Shown: one piece after another, positions 22,671-32,559 of the stretch | How positions within the stretch are numbered: position 1 is the first letter of the stretch | How the letters are laid out: each line of letters opens with the position of its first letter | Assembly (NCBI GenBank): GCA_001414485.1 | Contig: LLEY01000179.1 | Span: forward strand, 56,307 to 120,306 | Source of the DNA: Calycina herbarum | Lineage: Eukaryota > Ascomycota > Leotiomycetes > Helotiales > Pezizellaceae | Reading direction: 5' to 3' | Length of the DNA stretch: 64,000 bases | Notes under the pieces: generated by a model | Databases searched by the model: none | Told to the model about the DNA's origin: nothing | What the model saw: the letters and a program-made list of their open reading frames with translations, nothing else | Position numbers and translations under genes: made by a program

Positions 22671-22962
22671 ATTTGGCAGCAGCGGCGTATGGGAGTGCCC
22701 GGGATAGAGGAGTGGGTGGTCAATTGATTGTATTATGGATGTGGTGAATAAAATCTAAGTACAGGTAATTCTAGATTGTCGGGCCGAATAATCGCCGAAG
22801 CGATTATCGCCCTAACAACTATCCCCCCCTCTCTTAAAACCGGGTGTCTTCCTACCTATATCTATATCGCTAACGCGATTAATTATATAAGTATTTTAGA
22901 TTTCTCTATATATTATAAACTCTTATAATCTACTATGTAATTCTAAATATAATCTCGTCTAT
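22671..22962. other. 5' flank of APN2; no gene seen
   Basis: About 290 bp between the APN2 start and an old LTR fragment. The first 170 bp has normal composition. From about 22840 it becomes TA-rich in the RIP manner. GATTATCGCC-type sequence around 22785-22810 forms a short inverted repeat. It presumably contains the APN2 promoter; no motif is clear. Confidence 0.4.
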
Positions 22963-23145
22963 TATAATAGTCTCAGTTATATACGACCAGATCACGTGCG
23001 ATCACGTGACTGGTACTACTGAGGTTCTGCCGAGTGCTCACTTAGTATAGATAAATAGAGATAGAGCGTATCTACTCTTCTCTTCTCTCTTTAGTTTAGT
23101 TTTCTTTAATATAAATACTATTCTATAAGTACTTCTTTTAGTATA
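22963..23145 (+). repeat. Old LTR-A fragment, RIP-mutated, interrupted by Fot1
   Basis: It starts TATAATAGTCTCAGTTATA, corresponding to TGTGACAGTCCCAGTCACA of the intact LTR-A. It follows that LTR, with a short insertion near 23005, up to about 25 bp before its end. A Fot1 terminal repeat begins after a TA at 23144-23145. Confidence 0.75.
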
Positions 23146-23237
23146 ACGTGTTTTATAAGCGAGCTAGCTATATAAGCGAGCTAGCTACTTTTCTAAATAA
23201 CTTATTTTTAAATATAAATTACTTAATACTAGAATAA
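23146..23237 (-). mobile_element. Fot1-like transposon, right terminus, split by gypsy-A
   Basis: It begins ACGTGTTTTATAAGCGAGCT, the Fot1 terminal inverted repeat. It continues with the sequence that is the reverse complement of the right end of the Fot1 at 49899-51733, up to CTAGAATAA, where the retrotransposon insertion starts. It resumes at 27794. Confidence 0.8.
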
Positions 23238-23390
23238 TGTGACAGCCGTCACGTGGCTGGAGGTCACGTGGGCGGTGTTACACCGGGATTCCTATCGAGT
23301 AGTAGAATAGCGAATTGGTCTGCCGATCAATTCTTGTGCCTTTTGGCCGGCTGGCGCACTGGTAAAAGCTATTCATTCACGTCCGTCACA
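23238..23390. repeat. 153-bp TG...CA sequence at the 5' junction of gypsy-A
   Basis: It begins TGTGACAGCCGTCACGTGG and ends GTCCGTCACA, with the short inverted ends (TGTGAC/GTCACA) typical of an LTR. GAGG separates it from the gypsy-A 5' LTR. The AATAA duplication of the whole insertion flanks this segment on the left and the gypsy-A 3' LTR on the right. Its composition is unmutated. Confidence 0.6.
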
Positions 23391-23394
23391 GAGG

Positions 23395-23577
23395 TGTGAC
23401 AGTCCCAGTCACATACGACTGGATCACGTGCCGAGGTTCTACCGAAGTCTCGCTTAGTGTACATAAATAGAGACAGAGCGTACCAACTCTCCTCTTCTCT
23501 CTTTAGTTTAGTTTTCTTCGAATACAGGTACCATTCTGCAAGCATCTCTTATGGTGCATTTGTAGAGGGCCGTCACA
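23395..23577 (+). repeat. Gypsy-A 5' LTR
   Basis: 183 bp, TGTGACAGTCCCAGTC to GGCCGTCACA. It contains an ATAAATAG TATA-like box near 23463, probably the element promoter. Confidence 0.9.
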
Positions 23578-23658
23578 CTAAAACTAAACTCACACTCTCG
23601 CCTGGGAAGGCATACGAATATCCCAAAACTGACGAACGAAAACACACACATTCACCTT

Positions 23659-26600
23659 ATGGCAAATCCCTTCGCACGCGGTAACAAGTTACGACGCTCC
23701 TCCCTTAGCCAGCTCGATAAGCAATCGGACGAAGAGCCTCTACCTTTACCTTTACCTTTGCCACCTACCATCAACACCAGCTCTCGAAAGACCAAGACCT
23801 CTTCCCGAGCCATGGCACCACCACCTCCACCTACTGGCAAGGCTACTGCTAGCTCTTCTGCAGCAGCAAAGTCTGAGTCACCTCCTCCTCTTATAGTCGA
23901 CGATGCCTTACGACAAATCCTTCAGACGATAACCACTCTCACGGATAAGGTCCACCACCTTAAAGTTAATGCTAGATCCACCCCTCAAGCAGCAGAAATG
24001 CACGCACGCCGTAAATACACCCCTGCAGAGCTCAAAGCTGAAAAGGTTGCCCAATCCACTCCTGCTGCCCAGTCTTCTAAGAAGACCAGTAAAGTAGAGA
24101 ATCCACGTACGTTTACGATAGAAGACGACCAGATCACGTACGACACCTGGGAGACTGAAATTATGGCAAAGCTACATATTAATGCCGACCACTTCGAATC
24201 TGAGGAGGCAAAGATGAATCTGGTATATCGCGCCACTGCTGGCCAAGCACGTGATTATATTCACCCAAAATACAAGTTCGATGCTGACGACCGATTCACC
24301 ACTTGTAACGAGATGCTGGCTTACCTCCGCAACATTGCAGTCAGTCCGTACGTTCGTGACGAGGCCCGTAAGAAGTACCAAGAGCTACGAATGGCTCGAG
24401 AGACGTTCCACGAGTTTCGAGCAAAGTTCCAGAAGCTGGCAGACAAGTCTGAGGCTCCAAAGCAAGACAGAATTAACGACCTTTTTAACAAGTTGACCAT
24501 CAACCTCCGACAAGCCCTCACGGTTGTCAGACTTCAAGCTAAGGGAGACATGGACCTCTTTTGCACTCTTGCCAGTGGCGTCGACAACGACCTACGAGAC
24601 ATTGCAGAAGAAAAGGCCAGAAAGCGTGTAAGCAAGTATCCACCTACTGCAGCTACAAAGGAATACATCTTAGACAACCTTCATAAGGGATTTATAGAGC
24701 ATAGCCAGTCCCCTTTTGCTGCTCCAGTACTGTTTGTTAAGAAGGCAGACGGAAGATTACGCTTTTGCATCGACTTCCAGAAGCTTAACAACCTTACTCG
24801 AAAAGACCGCTATCCACTTCCTCTTATCGATGAAACGCTAGCCCGTATTAGCCAAGCTCGTATCTTTACGAAACTCGATATCCGTCAAGCTTTCCATCGT
24901 ATACGAATGGATCCTAATTCTAAAGAACTAACCACTTTCCGTACACGTTACAGAACGTACAAGTGTAAGGTTCTACCCTTTGGACTTACGAATGGACCAT
25001 CCACGTACCAGCGGTACATGAACGACGTACTTTTCGACTATTTAGACGATTTCTACTCTGCTTACTTAGACGACATCCTTATCTATTCTTCGAACATATT
25101 AGAGCACGAGGAACACGTACGAAAAGTCCTCCAGCGACTACGAGATGCTAGCTTACAAGCAGATATTAAGAAATGCGAATTTAACGTCGAGAAGACAAAA
25201 TACCTTGGCTTTATTATCAGGACTGACGGTATTGAAGTAGATCCAGAAAAAGTTGCAGTAGTCCAGAATTGGCAAGCACCAGATACAGTAAAAGGCGTCC
25301 AGAGCTTCCTAGGCTTTTGCAACTTCTACCGGAGGTTTATACGGAATTACAGAATTATTGCAAAACCACTTACACGTCTTACAAAGGACAACGTACCCTT
25401 TAACTTCGACAAAAGCTGCTGGGACGCTTTTGAGGAGCTGAAAGAATGCCTTACGACGGCACCAGTCCTTCGCCACTACTCTCCAGAGCTTCCTACGATG
25501 ATCGAGACAGACGCCTCAGACGGGATAATCGCTGGGATACTACAACAACAGCAAGCAGACGGCGAATGGTACCCAGTAGCTTACTTTAGTAAGGTCATGT
25601 CCTCAGCTAAGTGTAATTACGAGATTCACGACAAAGAGATGCTCGCAATCGTACGCTCGCTTGCGGAATGGAGACCGGAATTGCAAAGCACGCACGAGAA
25701 AGTTCGTATTTATACTAACCACAAAGCACTCGAGTACTTTATGACGACAAAGCAGCTCACTGCACGTCAAGCCAGATGGGCTGAAGCTTTAGCCGAATAC
25801 CACTTTATAGTAATGTACCGTTCTGGAAAAGAGAATGGAAAGGCGGACGCTTTAACACGAAAAACGGACGAGTTACGGACTCAGAAGGAGCTGAAAGAAC
25901 AATACCGGACCCGTACGCTCTTGACGAAAGAACAAGTCGATATAGAAACACTTAAAGACCTCGGGGTCGAAATAAGCTCTATTACGCTGGCTCCAGTCGA
26001 CGACGACCACTTCCAGGAGTCTCTTACGCTCTCTGAACGAATCCGTAAAGCAAATAAGGATGCTGAGACACTTCAAGCTTTACGATTACAGGCTGAGAAC
26101 GACGAAGACTCTCCGTACGTCTTGGAGGAAGACCTACTGCTTTATCGAGGCTGCTTAATAGTGCCAGATATCGATACTTTACGGACAGACCTGATCCGTG
26201 AAGCACACGACCAAGTACTGCTAGCCCACCCTGGACGAGACAAGACCTACCAGATCCTTCGCTCGAGATATATCTGGCGAAATATGAAGTCTGACATTGC
26301 GCAATACGTACGTAACTGTCACGAATGTCGAAGAGCGGATGTGCCAAGAGACAAGACCCCTGGTTATCTACACCCACTTCCAGTCCCATTACGTACATGG
26401 CAACACGTGGCAATGGACTTTAAATCCTTCCCAGCTGACAAGCACGGCTTTGACAACGTATTCGTGGTTATCGACCGATTATCTAAACAATCCATCTCTA
26501 TCCCGTGCCAAAAGGAAGTGACGGCTGAGCAGATGGCTAGGCTATACTTACAGCACGTATTGCGATATCACGGAATCCTAGAGAGTATTGTCTCTGACAG

Positions 26601-26910
26601 AGGCCCTCAGTTTATCTCTGCCTTCTGGCGAGAATTTACGCGAATCCTCGGCGTCCGGCTTCGACTTTCGACCGCAAATCACGCCCAGACAGACGGACAA
26701 ACCGAAATTATAAACCGGTACCTGGATCAGCGCTTACGGCCGTACGTAAATTACTACCAGAATAATTGGTCAGAGCTACTTCCAATGATAGACCACGCTC
26801 AGCTTGTACTGCCTCACAGTACTATTGGAATGTCCCCGTTCGAATTACAAAAGGGCTACTTACCAAGAACGTCTTTTGACTGGCATACGCCTGAACCCTC
26901 GACTGTATAA
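23659..26910 (+). CDS. Gypsy-A Gag-Pol (Gag fused directly to RT, RNase H, integrase), protease missing
   Basis: Single 1083-codon frame from ATG 23659 (MANPFARGNK). Residues 1 to about 320 are Gag: a Pro/Ser-rich start, then a capsid-like helical region. At about residue 320 (EEKARKRVSKYPPTAATKEY) it passes straight into the N-terminal part of RT, with no zinc knuckle and no DSG/DTG protease. RT: CIDFQKLN, then the YLDD box near residue 470. RNase H: ETDASDG near 615. Integrase: HHCC zinc finger from about residue 857, then Asp (MDFKS, about 919), Asp (SDRGPQF, about 979) and Glu (TDGQTEI, about 1015). A TAA at 26908 ends it early; the same frame continues to 27495. Such an element would need protease in trans. 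Confidence 0.9.
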   Translation: MANPFARGNKLRRSSLSQLDKQSDEEPLPLPLPLPPTINTSSRKTKTSSRAMAPPPPPTGKATASSSAAAKSESPPPLIVDDALRQILQTITTLTDKVHHLKVNARSTPQAAEMHARRKYTPAELKAEKVAQSTPAAQSSKKTSKVENPRTFTIEDDQITYDTWETEIMAKLHINADHFESEEAKMNLVYRATAGQARDYIHPKYKFDADDRFTTCNEMLAYLRNIAVSPYVRDEARKKYQELRMARETFHEFRAKFQKLADKSEAPKQDRINDLFNKLTINLRQALTVVRLQAKGDMDLFCTLASGVDNDLRDIAEEKARKRVSKYPPTAATKEYILDNLHKGFIEHSQSPFAAPVLFVKKADGRLRFCIDFQKLNNLTRKDRYPLPLIDETLARISQARIFTKLDIRQAFHRIRMDPNSKELTTFRTRYRTYKCKVLPFGLTNGPSTYQRYMNDVLFDYLDDFYSAYLDDILIYSSNILEHEEHVRKVLQRLRDASLQADIKKCEFNVEKTKYLGFIIRTDGIEVDPEKVAVVQNWQAPDTVKGVQSFLGFCNFYRRFIRNYRIIAKPLTRLTKDNVPFNFDKSCWDAFEELKECLTTAPVLRHYSPELPTMIETDASDGIIAGILQQQQADGEWYPVAYFSKVMSSAKCNYEIHDKEMLAIVRSLAEWRPELQSTHEKVRIYTNHKALEYFMTTKQLTARQARWAEALAEYHFIVMYRSGKENGKADALTRKTDELRTQKELKEQYRTRTLLTKEQVDIETLKDLGVEISSITLAPVDDDHFQESLTLSERIRKANKDAETLQALRLQAENDEDSPYVLEEDLLLYRGCLIVPDIDTLRTDLIREAHDQVLLAHPGRDKTYQILRSRYIWRNMKSDIAQYVRNCHECRRADVPRDKTPGYLHPLPVPLRTWQHVAMDFKSFPADKHGFDNVFVVIDRLSKQSISIPCQKEVTAEQMARLYLQHVLRYHGILESIVSDRGPQFISAFWREFTRILGVRLRLSTANHAQTDGQTEIINRYLDQRLRPYVNYYQNNWSELLPMIDHAQLVLPHSTIGMSPFELQKGYLPRTSFDWHTPEPSTV

Positions 26911-27495
26911 GAGAGGCTATCATAAGAAGAAGCTATAACAGTTACGAAGACTCTTCAAGAAGTACTGGACGTCGGCCGAGCGAATATGGTAAAAGCTTAA
27001 GAAAAGAAAGAACGGGACGTGAATGGACATAGACGAGAAGTAGACTTTGGAGTCGGCGATATGGTTTTTGTTACTACAAAGGACTGGAATACGCAAAGAC
27101 CTAGCCGGAAGTTAGACCACCAGATGGCTGGACCTTTTAAGATCCTTGAGGAAGTTGGCTCTGCTTTTAGACTCCAGTTACCATCCTCTATTAGAGTCCA
27201 TCCTGTCTTCGCACCAGAGAAGTTACGCAAAGCTTTAGACGATCCTCTGCCTGGACAAGTAAGTGCGCCACCTCCACCGATTATCGTCGACAAAGAAGAA
27301 GAATGGGAGGTTGAGGAAGTACTTGCAAGTAAGACGCGATGGAAGTCTCTTTACTACCGATTAAAGTGGAAGGGCCATGACGAGGACCTTGACTGGCACC
27401 CAGCTCGCTACGTAGCCTACTCGCCACATATGTTAAAGGAATTCCATTTAGCGAATCCAACAGCTGACGGGCCTCCAAAGGCTCTTCCTTTGTAG
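26911..27495 (+). pseudogene. Gypsy-A integrase C-terminus with chromodomain, cut off by stops
   Basis: This is the same frame as the Gag-Pol ORF, after TAA at 26908-26910, with two more TAA codons at 26923 and 26998; all three can come from CAA by one C-to-T change. It contains the GDMVFV segment, a basic region, FAPEKLRKA, and a chromodomain (EWEVEEVLASK... YRLKWKGHDEDLDW... ) that typically directs chromovirus integration to methylated-histone chromatin. The chromodomain itself is intact but not reachable by normal translation. Confidence 0.85.
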
Positions 27496-27610
27496 CTAGA
27501 GGCGTACGAGGCAGGAAGAGACAATTACAGCGAATTAGAGAGTAACGACCCTATGGCTACGGAAGACAAAGCGGCTTGGTTAGAGGGGGCCCGGTTGAAG
27601 GAGGGGGTGG

Positions 27611-27793
27611 TGTGACAGTCCCAGTCACATACGACTGGATCACGTGCCGAGGTTCTACCGAAGTCTCGCTTAGTGTACATAAATAGAGACAGAGCGTACC
27701 AACTCTCCTCTTCTCTCTTTAGTTTAGTTTTCTTCGAATACAGGTACCATTCTACAAGCATCTCTTATAGTGCATTTGTAGAGGGCTATCACA
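27611..27793 (+). repeat. Gypsy-A 3' LTR
   Basis: 183 bp, preceded by a purine-rich tract (GAAGGAGGGGGTGG). It differs from the 5' LTR at four positions, each G-to-A or C-to-T in this copy. AATAA follows at 27794-27798. Confidence 0.9.
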
Positions 27794-28928
27794 AATAAGC
27801 TATTATATTATATAAGATACTATGAGATTATTTAGAGTCGTTACTATCTTTAGTATCTACTATTTCTACTTAATAAGTACGAGAATTATATCTAATTTTA
27901 CTATAACGTCTATAGTATCTCTCTGTCTAAACCTTCTTTTTTATCTCTCTACTACTCTTCTAATCGCTATCTTCTATAGAAGTAATTAAACTAATTACCT
28001 TCTCTACTATTAATATCTCTTAACTCTAAATATATTTCCTTTTATAACTCTTATACTTAGTTATAGTCTTAGTTATCTCGCGAAGATCTGTGATTTCTTT
28101 CTATATTAATACTATATCGTATACTATTCTAGTAGAGTCTTTTTCTAGCTAATTAAGAGACTTAATAATAGAACTAGGTAATAAGTCTTAGTATCTTTAA
28201 ATCTAGTATCGAATAAGTATTAATTAAGCCTCTATCTCGCGTACGTTACTTAGTATTATAGACTTCTATAGAGTGTCTTCTAGTATAACTAGAGTTAGTA
28301 TACGAAGCTTTAAATCAAGCTTTGATAATATAACTTCTAGGTCGTATAGAACTAGTCTAGCGCCTCGAAAACTCGCGTAGATATTATTCTTTATAAAAGC
28401 TTTATAAAAAGCTACTTTAAAAGCTTAAAAGAAGGTTTCTTTAGTAATATAGTTAATATAATTATATACTAAGCTAGAGATCTTATTTCTATATACTCGC
28501 TTTAATAGTGAAAAACAGCTAATATTAAGAGGCTGTAATAAATACGAAGAATATAGAGATATATAAAGAGTAATAATATTAAAGTCTTTATAAAGTCGCT
28601 GGAATTCAAGCGAGTTATAGCTTTCGTAACTATTAATAATTCGTAGTCTATATTCTCTAATACTTCGTACTTTTATATACTTATTAAAATACTCTAACTA
28701 TATAACTCTAAGCTTATTATTTATCTAACTATTAGTACTAATATTAATAACTTAGTCGCGTAGTATATCTATATTCTTATACTAAGAAGATATAAGTATC
28801 TTATTTATAAAGATAATATAATATCTATTATAAAACTAGTCTCGTTGAAATTATATATATCCTCGTTTATAATACTATGTTTATTCTTAAATAACTATAT
28901 AAGTATAAACTATAAGCTAATAATCCAC
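27794..28928 (-). mobile_element. Fot1-like transposon, remainder after the gypsy-A insertion, truncated
   Basis: It continues the Fot1 started at 23146: reverse complement of the 3' flank and C-terminal two thirds of the transposase of the 49899-51733 copy. It stops at AATCC near 28928, where LINE-like sequence begins, so the N-terminal half is missing. It is heavily RIP-mutated although the gypsy-A nested inside it is not. Confidence 0.8.
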
Positions 28929-28929
28929 T

Positions 28930-31900
28930 GCTAACCTTTTTTCGAGACTGAATTTTTTGTTCTAAATCACTCGTTCTTACTTGCTTATACTAAACAAGCC
29001 GATTTCCTTCTATAGAAACCTCTCTAAGAAGGCCTCCAGCTCTTCCGCCGCCTCTAAAAAGAGGTCCAGGTAGAGAGAGAGTATACCCGATTCCCTCTCT
29101 CTTAAACATATAGTAACACTTCGTCTTAGCAACTACCAAAGCCCTAGAACGTAGTTCTATAGACTAAACCTTCTTTAGAGGAACTATAGAAGCTAATATT
29201 AGCCTCTTATTCTACTAAGCATATACCTTAGGGACACCTCTACTACTACCCTCGACCTTAGAAACCCCCTCTATTATATATAGAGGCAGCTCTACGCTAT
29301 TCTTAACTCTCTCTCTCTCTCTAGCTCTAAGAGAAAAATTCTCGTATACATAGACTATAAAGAATGCCTTAGCGTCTGAAAACATAACCTCGGTATTAAT
29401 AACAATTCTACCTCTCTCTCTCTCTTTCTTAATAATATAGAAGAAGAAGAATAAGAACTCGCTAGCTAAACTAGACCTTAGAGTCTTTATCTAACTTCTC
29501 CTCGATTCCTCTGAAAGAGAGCACTCTACTCTTACTATCTTCCTTATACTTTATAACCTAAAAATAGGTTATAAAGAGCTTATATAAGAGGTTCTCTCGG
29601 TTAACTCTAGATTCGCTATTATACCTAAAAACAAGGAAGCTCTAGAGACTCTTCTAATAACAAAGAAAGTATTTATATAGACTCTATTCTTAGTAGCTAG
29701 GATTAAGACCTTATAAAACTAGGTAGTATATCGCCCGTCTAGGATACCTTAGAATACTAAAGCTGTCGAAATTAATAATAAAGGAGTAATCACCTCAACT
29801 CTTGTCTCTACTACTGCCGAAGTAGTAGCTATAGTAATAAAGGAACGAATCAGAGTAGCTCCTATAAAAGTCGACATATTAAGTAAATCGCTCTCTAGTA
29901 AGGTATTCTTTACCTCTTAGACTATCTTCTTTAAAGGAGAAGAGGCTTAGAATTATACTATCCTAGATATAATATCTCTCCTTAGAAGAAGAGTCTTCTT
30001 CAAGTCTCTCTCTAAGGTCTCTTCAGTTGTTTAGTACTCTAAGTATTAGAGGTGGTATAATTAAAGGATTTATAGAAAGAACTAAAGATATCGTCTTTGT
30101 AGTACTACTTAGTATACCGAAGACTTATACCTAGAGTGTCTAAACTATATATAATATAAGCTAAAGTGCCTATACTATAGTAGCCTACACCTCTTAGACG
30201 ACCCTAGATGTCTACTTAGACTAGGAACCTTAGGAACACGCTCTACAGCTAAGAACAGAAGGACTATATACTAAGCGTGTAACGAACTACGGATTAGAAG
30301 CGAGCTCGACTCTCTCTATAGTAGCCTAGAACAGGTTATTCTAGCTACTCTATAAGTAAGAGTAGTTGATTCCCCTTCTCTCTCTCTCTTTCTCTTAATA
30401 CCTTCTTCACCTTAAAGAGAAGAACTCTCTAAAGACACCTCTATAGAAGAAACAGTATACGCCCCTCTTATACGAAGAACCTGGAACTCTACTATTATAG
30501 TCTCTTTATAAGTAGATAAGGACATACGAAGAACTACTGTCTTTAAGTACTATAAATCAACGTATATAAGTCTAGCGGATACTAGGAGCTTGTACTACAG
30601 CTAGTACACGCTAGGCGAGTCGACGTAGTACTTATTTAAGAACCGTATATCTACTTAAGAGAGATTAGCCGCTAGATTATAAGACGCTACCTAAACTACG
30701 ACTGCTTTATACCTATATACGACTAGAACGCTAGACCTTCTAGGGTACTCTCCTTTATACGTAAAGGGGCTGGGATCCTTATAAGTTAGCAGACCTCTAT
30801 TACTCCCTCGCTTTAATACCGAGACCTTGTTTACGCCTCGATTACTCTCTTATAAGGCTCCCCGCTATATATACTTAACGTATATAACGCTCCTCTCGGT
30901 GCTAGAGAAGCCGGGGAGGCTGTTAGCCTTATTCTAGCCTCTTAACACATTTCTATAATAAATATCTTTATAGCCGGCGACTTTAATCTAAAGAGCTAGC
31001 TCTAGTAGCTAGACTTCCTAGGCCTAGAGAGTATATAAGCTCTCTCGCTTATCGACTAGATAGAGAGTAAAGGACTCTAACTTACCACCCCTCCTAGTAT
31101 ATAAACCTATAGCCTAGAGAACACGCTAGACCTAGCCTTCTGCTCTAGTAGCCTCTATTAAAGAGGGGCAACCTTAGAGGTTAACCTAGTCTTTAAGTAT
31201 AGCTTAGATCACCTCCTAGTTCTTACTAGCCTACTATATACTAGTAGACTAGCTAGGAAGGACTCTCTGCTTAAGCTTAGTACTCTCGACGTTAAAGTCT
31301 TTAAAACAGTACTTTAAAGAAAGCTTTAAGAGCAGTGGCTCTTTAAGCTTATAGAACAACTAGACAGGAACTCGCTTAAGACTTTAGCAGAGTTTATTAT
31401 TAAGAGTGTATATAGGGCGTACCTTAGTAGTACTAAGCGAGGGCTTAGTTATAGTAGTAGACACTCTTAGTAGAATAAGGAGTGCTAATCTACAGCTACC
31501 GAGGCTAGAAAGATACGAAGGCTAGGAGCTAGTATAGAGTCTATTAAAGGCCTCTAAAGAACACTTTAAGGAGAGATTCAGAAGGCAAAGAGAGAACACT
31601 TCCGCGGCCTGATTAACAAAGCTATAAAGAGTAAGGACGTCTTTAAGATTTGTAAGTAGTACTAGAGTATAGAGGTCTACAGGTCCCCTCTTTTAAAGGA
31701 CTCGGCAGAGTAACTAGGCTTTACTACTTAGGAGAACCAGAAGATCCTAGTATAAGAACTACTTATAAATAAGGCAGAAGTCGGAGATATACTAACCGAC
31801 ACCTCGACTACCTCTACTTGTTCTCTACCTTAGATAGCTCTTACTCTACGTAAGGTTGAGAAATCGGTTCTAGGAAAGGCCTCTACTACTCTAGAGGAGG

Positions 31901-32081
31901 ACGAACTTGTTATAGGTGTCTTTAAGATAGCCTAGCCTTAGATCTTATACCTAGTCTATTTACTATTTAAGAGGTATATAAAGACAGGCTTCTATCTAAA
32001 GATCTTCTATATAGCTATTATAGCTATTATCCCGAAGCTAAATAAGAAGGATAAGTCGTCTCCTTATATATACCGGCTAAT
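28930..32081 (+). mobile_element. LINE-like non-LTR retrotransposon remnant, RIP-mutated
   Basis: About 3.1 kb. Around 30000-30200 there are remnants of Cys-containing ORF1 motifs. 30550-31250 resembles an AP-like endonuclease region. 31940-32075 reads KTGFYLKIFYIAII, then IIPKLNKKDKSSPYIYRLI, the start of a LINE reverse transcriptase (compare IPKPGKKD...SYRPI). Stops are in every frame. It is cut off by the gypsy-B LTR at 32082 and its 3' part is not found after that element. Assignment to a Tad1-like family is an inference. Confidence 0.65.
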
Positions 32082-32520
32082 TATTACGAATTACGTATAA
32101 ACATATAATAAGTAAAGACTAGGCGGCGCTCTAATAGGTTAAGCACTATCGGAAACTCTTATAAGCAAAAAGAGGGATCCTTAGACTAGCTAAGCGATCC
32201 ATGGATTTCCTTTGGTAAGAAGCATCACGTGACCTAGTCGCCTGAGTCGCCTAAGTCGCCTGTCGACTGAAGCGATCAGGGCGAGCGACTAGAGCGACTG
32301 GAACGGGAGACTACAGTTCTATATAAGACCGGCACGTCTGCTATTAGATAGGAGCTTTATGCTCAACTTTAGTTATCAATCTTATTATCTTATTTAACAT
32401 CTTTGATATAAGTAACGAGTTCACTTCTAAGTAAACAATCTAGCGCATCTATACTTCTTACCTATATACTAACCTTCGAGACTTAGTTATCTTTGTTTAG
32501 TTCGTTTAAGTTTCGTTATA
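32082..32520 (+). repeat. Gypsy-B element 1, 5' LTR
   Basis: 439 bp, starting TATTACGAATTACG and ending GTTTCGTTATA. It contains a run of GTCGCCTGA/AGTCGCCT motifs at about 32238-32265. Confidence 0.85.
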
Positions 32521-32559
32521 CTTTAAGCATCTGCTTAGAAGTTCAGTCGCTATAGGCCT

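Larger units (their letters stand above)
23395..27793 (+). mobile_element. Gypsy-A (chromovirus-like Ty3/gypsy), young, internally deleted
   Basis: A 4399-bp element with two 183-bp LTRs inserted in a Fot1. It encodes one long gag-RT-RNase H-integrase frame and a chromodomain tail, but lacks the expected gag C-terminus and protease. The LTRs differ at four sites, all transitions, so insertion is recent compared with the surrounding elements. It has normal composition apart from a few nonsense transitions. Confidence 0.9.

Noticed and set aside
23457..23684. 75-residue ORF across the gypsy-A 5' LTR
   Set aside because: It starts in the LTR and overlaps the leader; no domain and out of frame with Gag.
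27019..27495. Independent chromodomain gene
   Set aside because: The frame opens with GTG and is in the same frame as gypsy-A Pol, separated only by three TAA codons; it is the integrase C-terminus.
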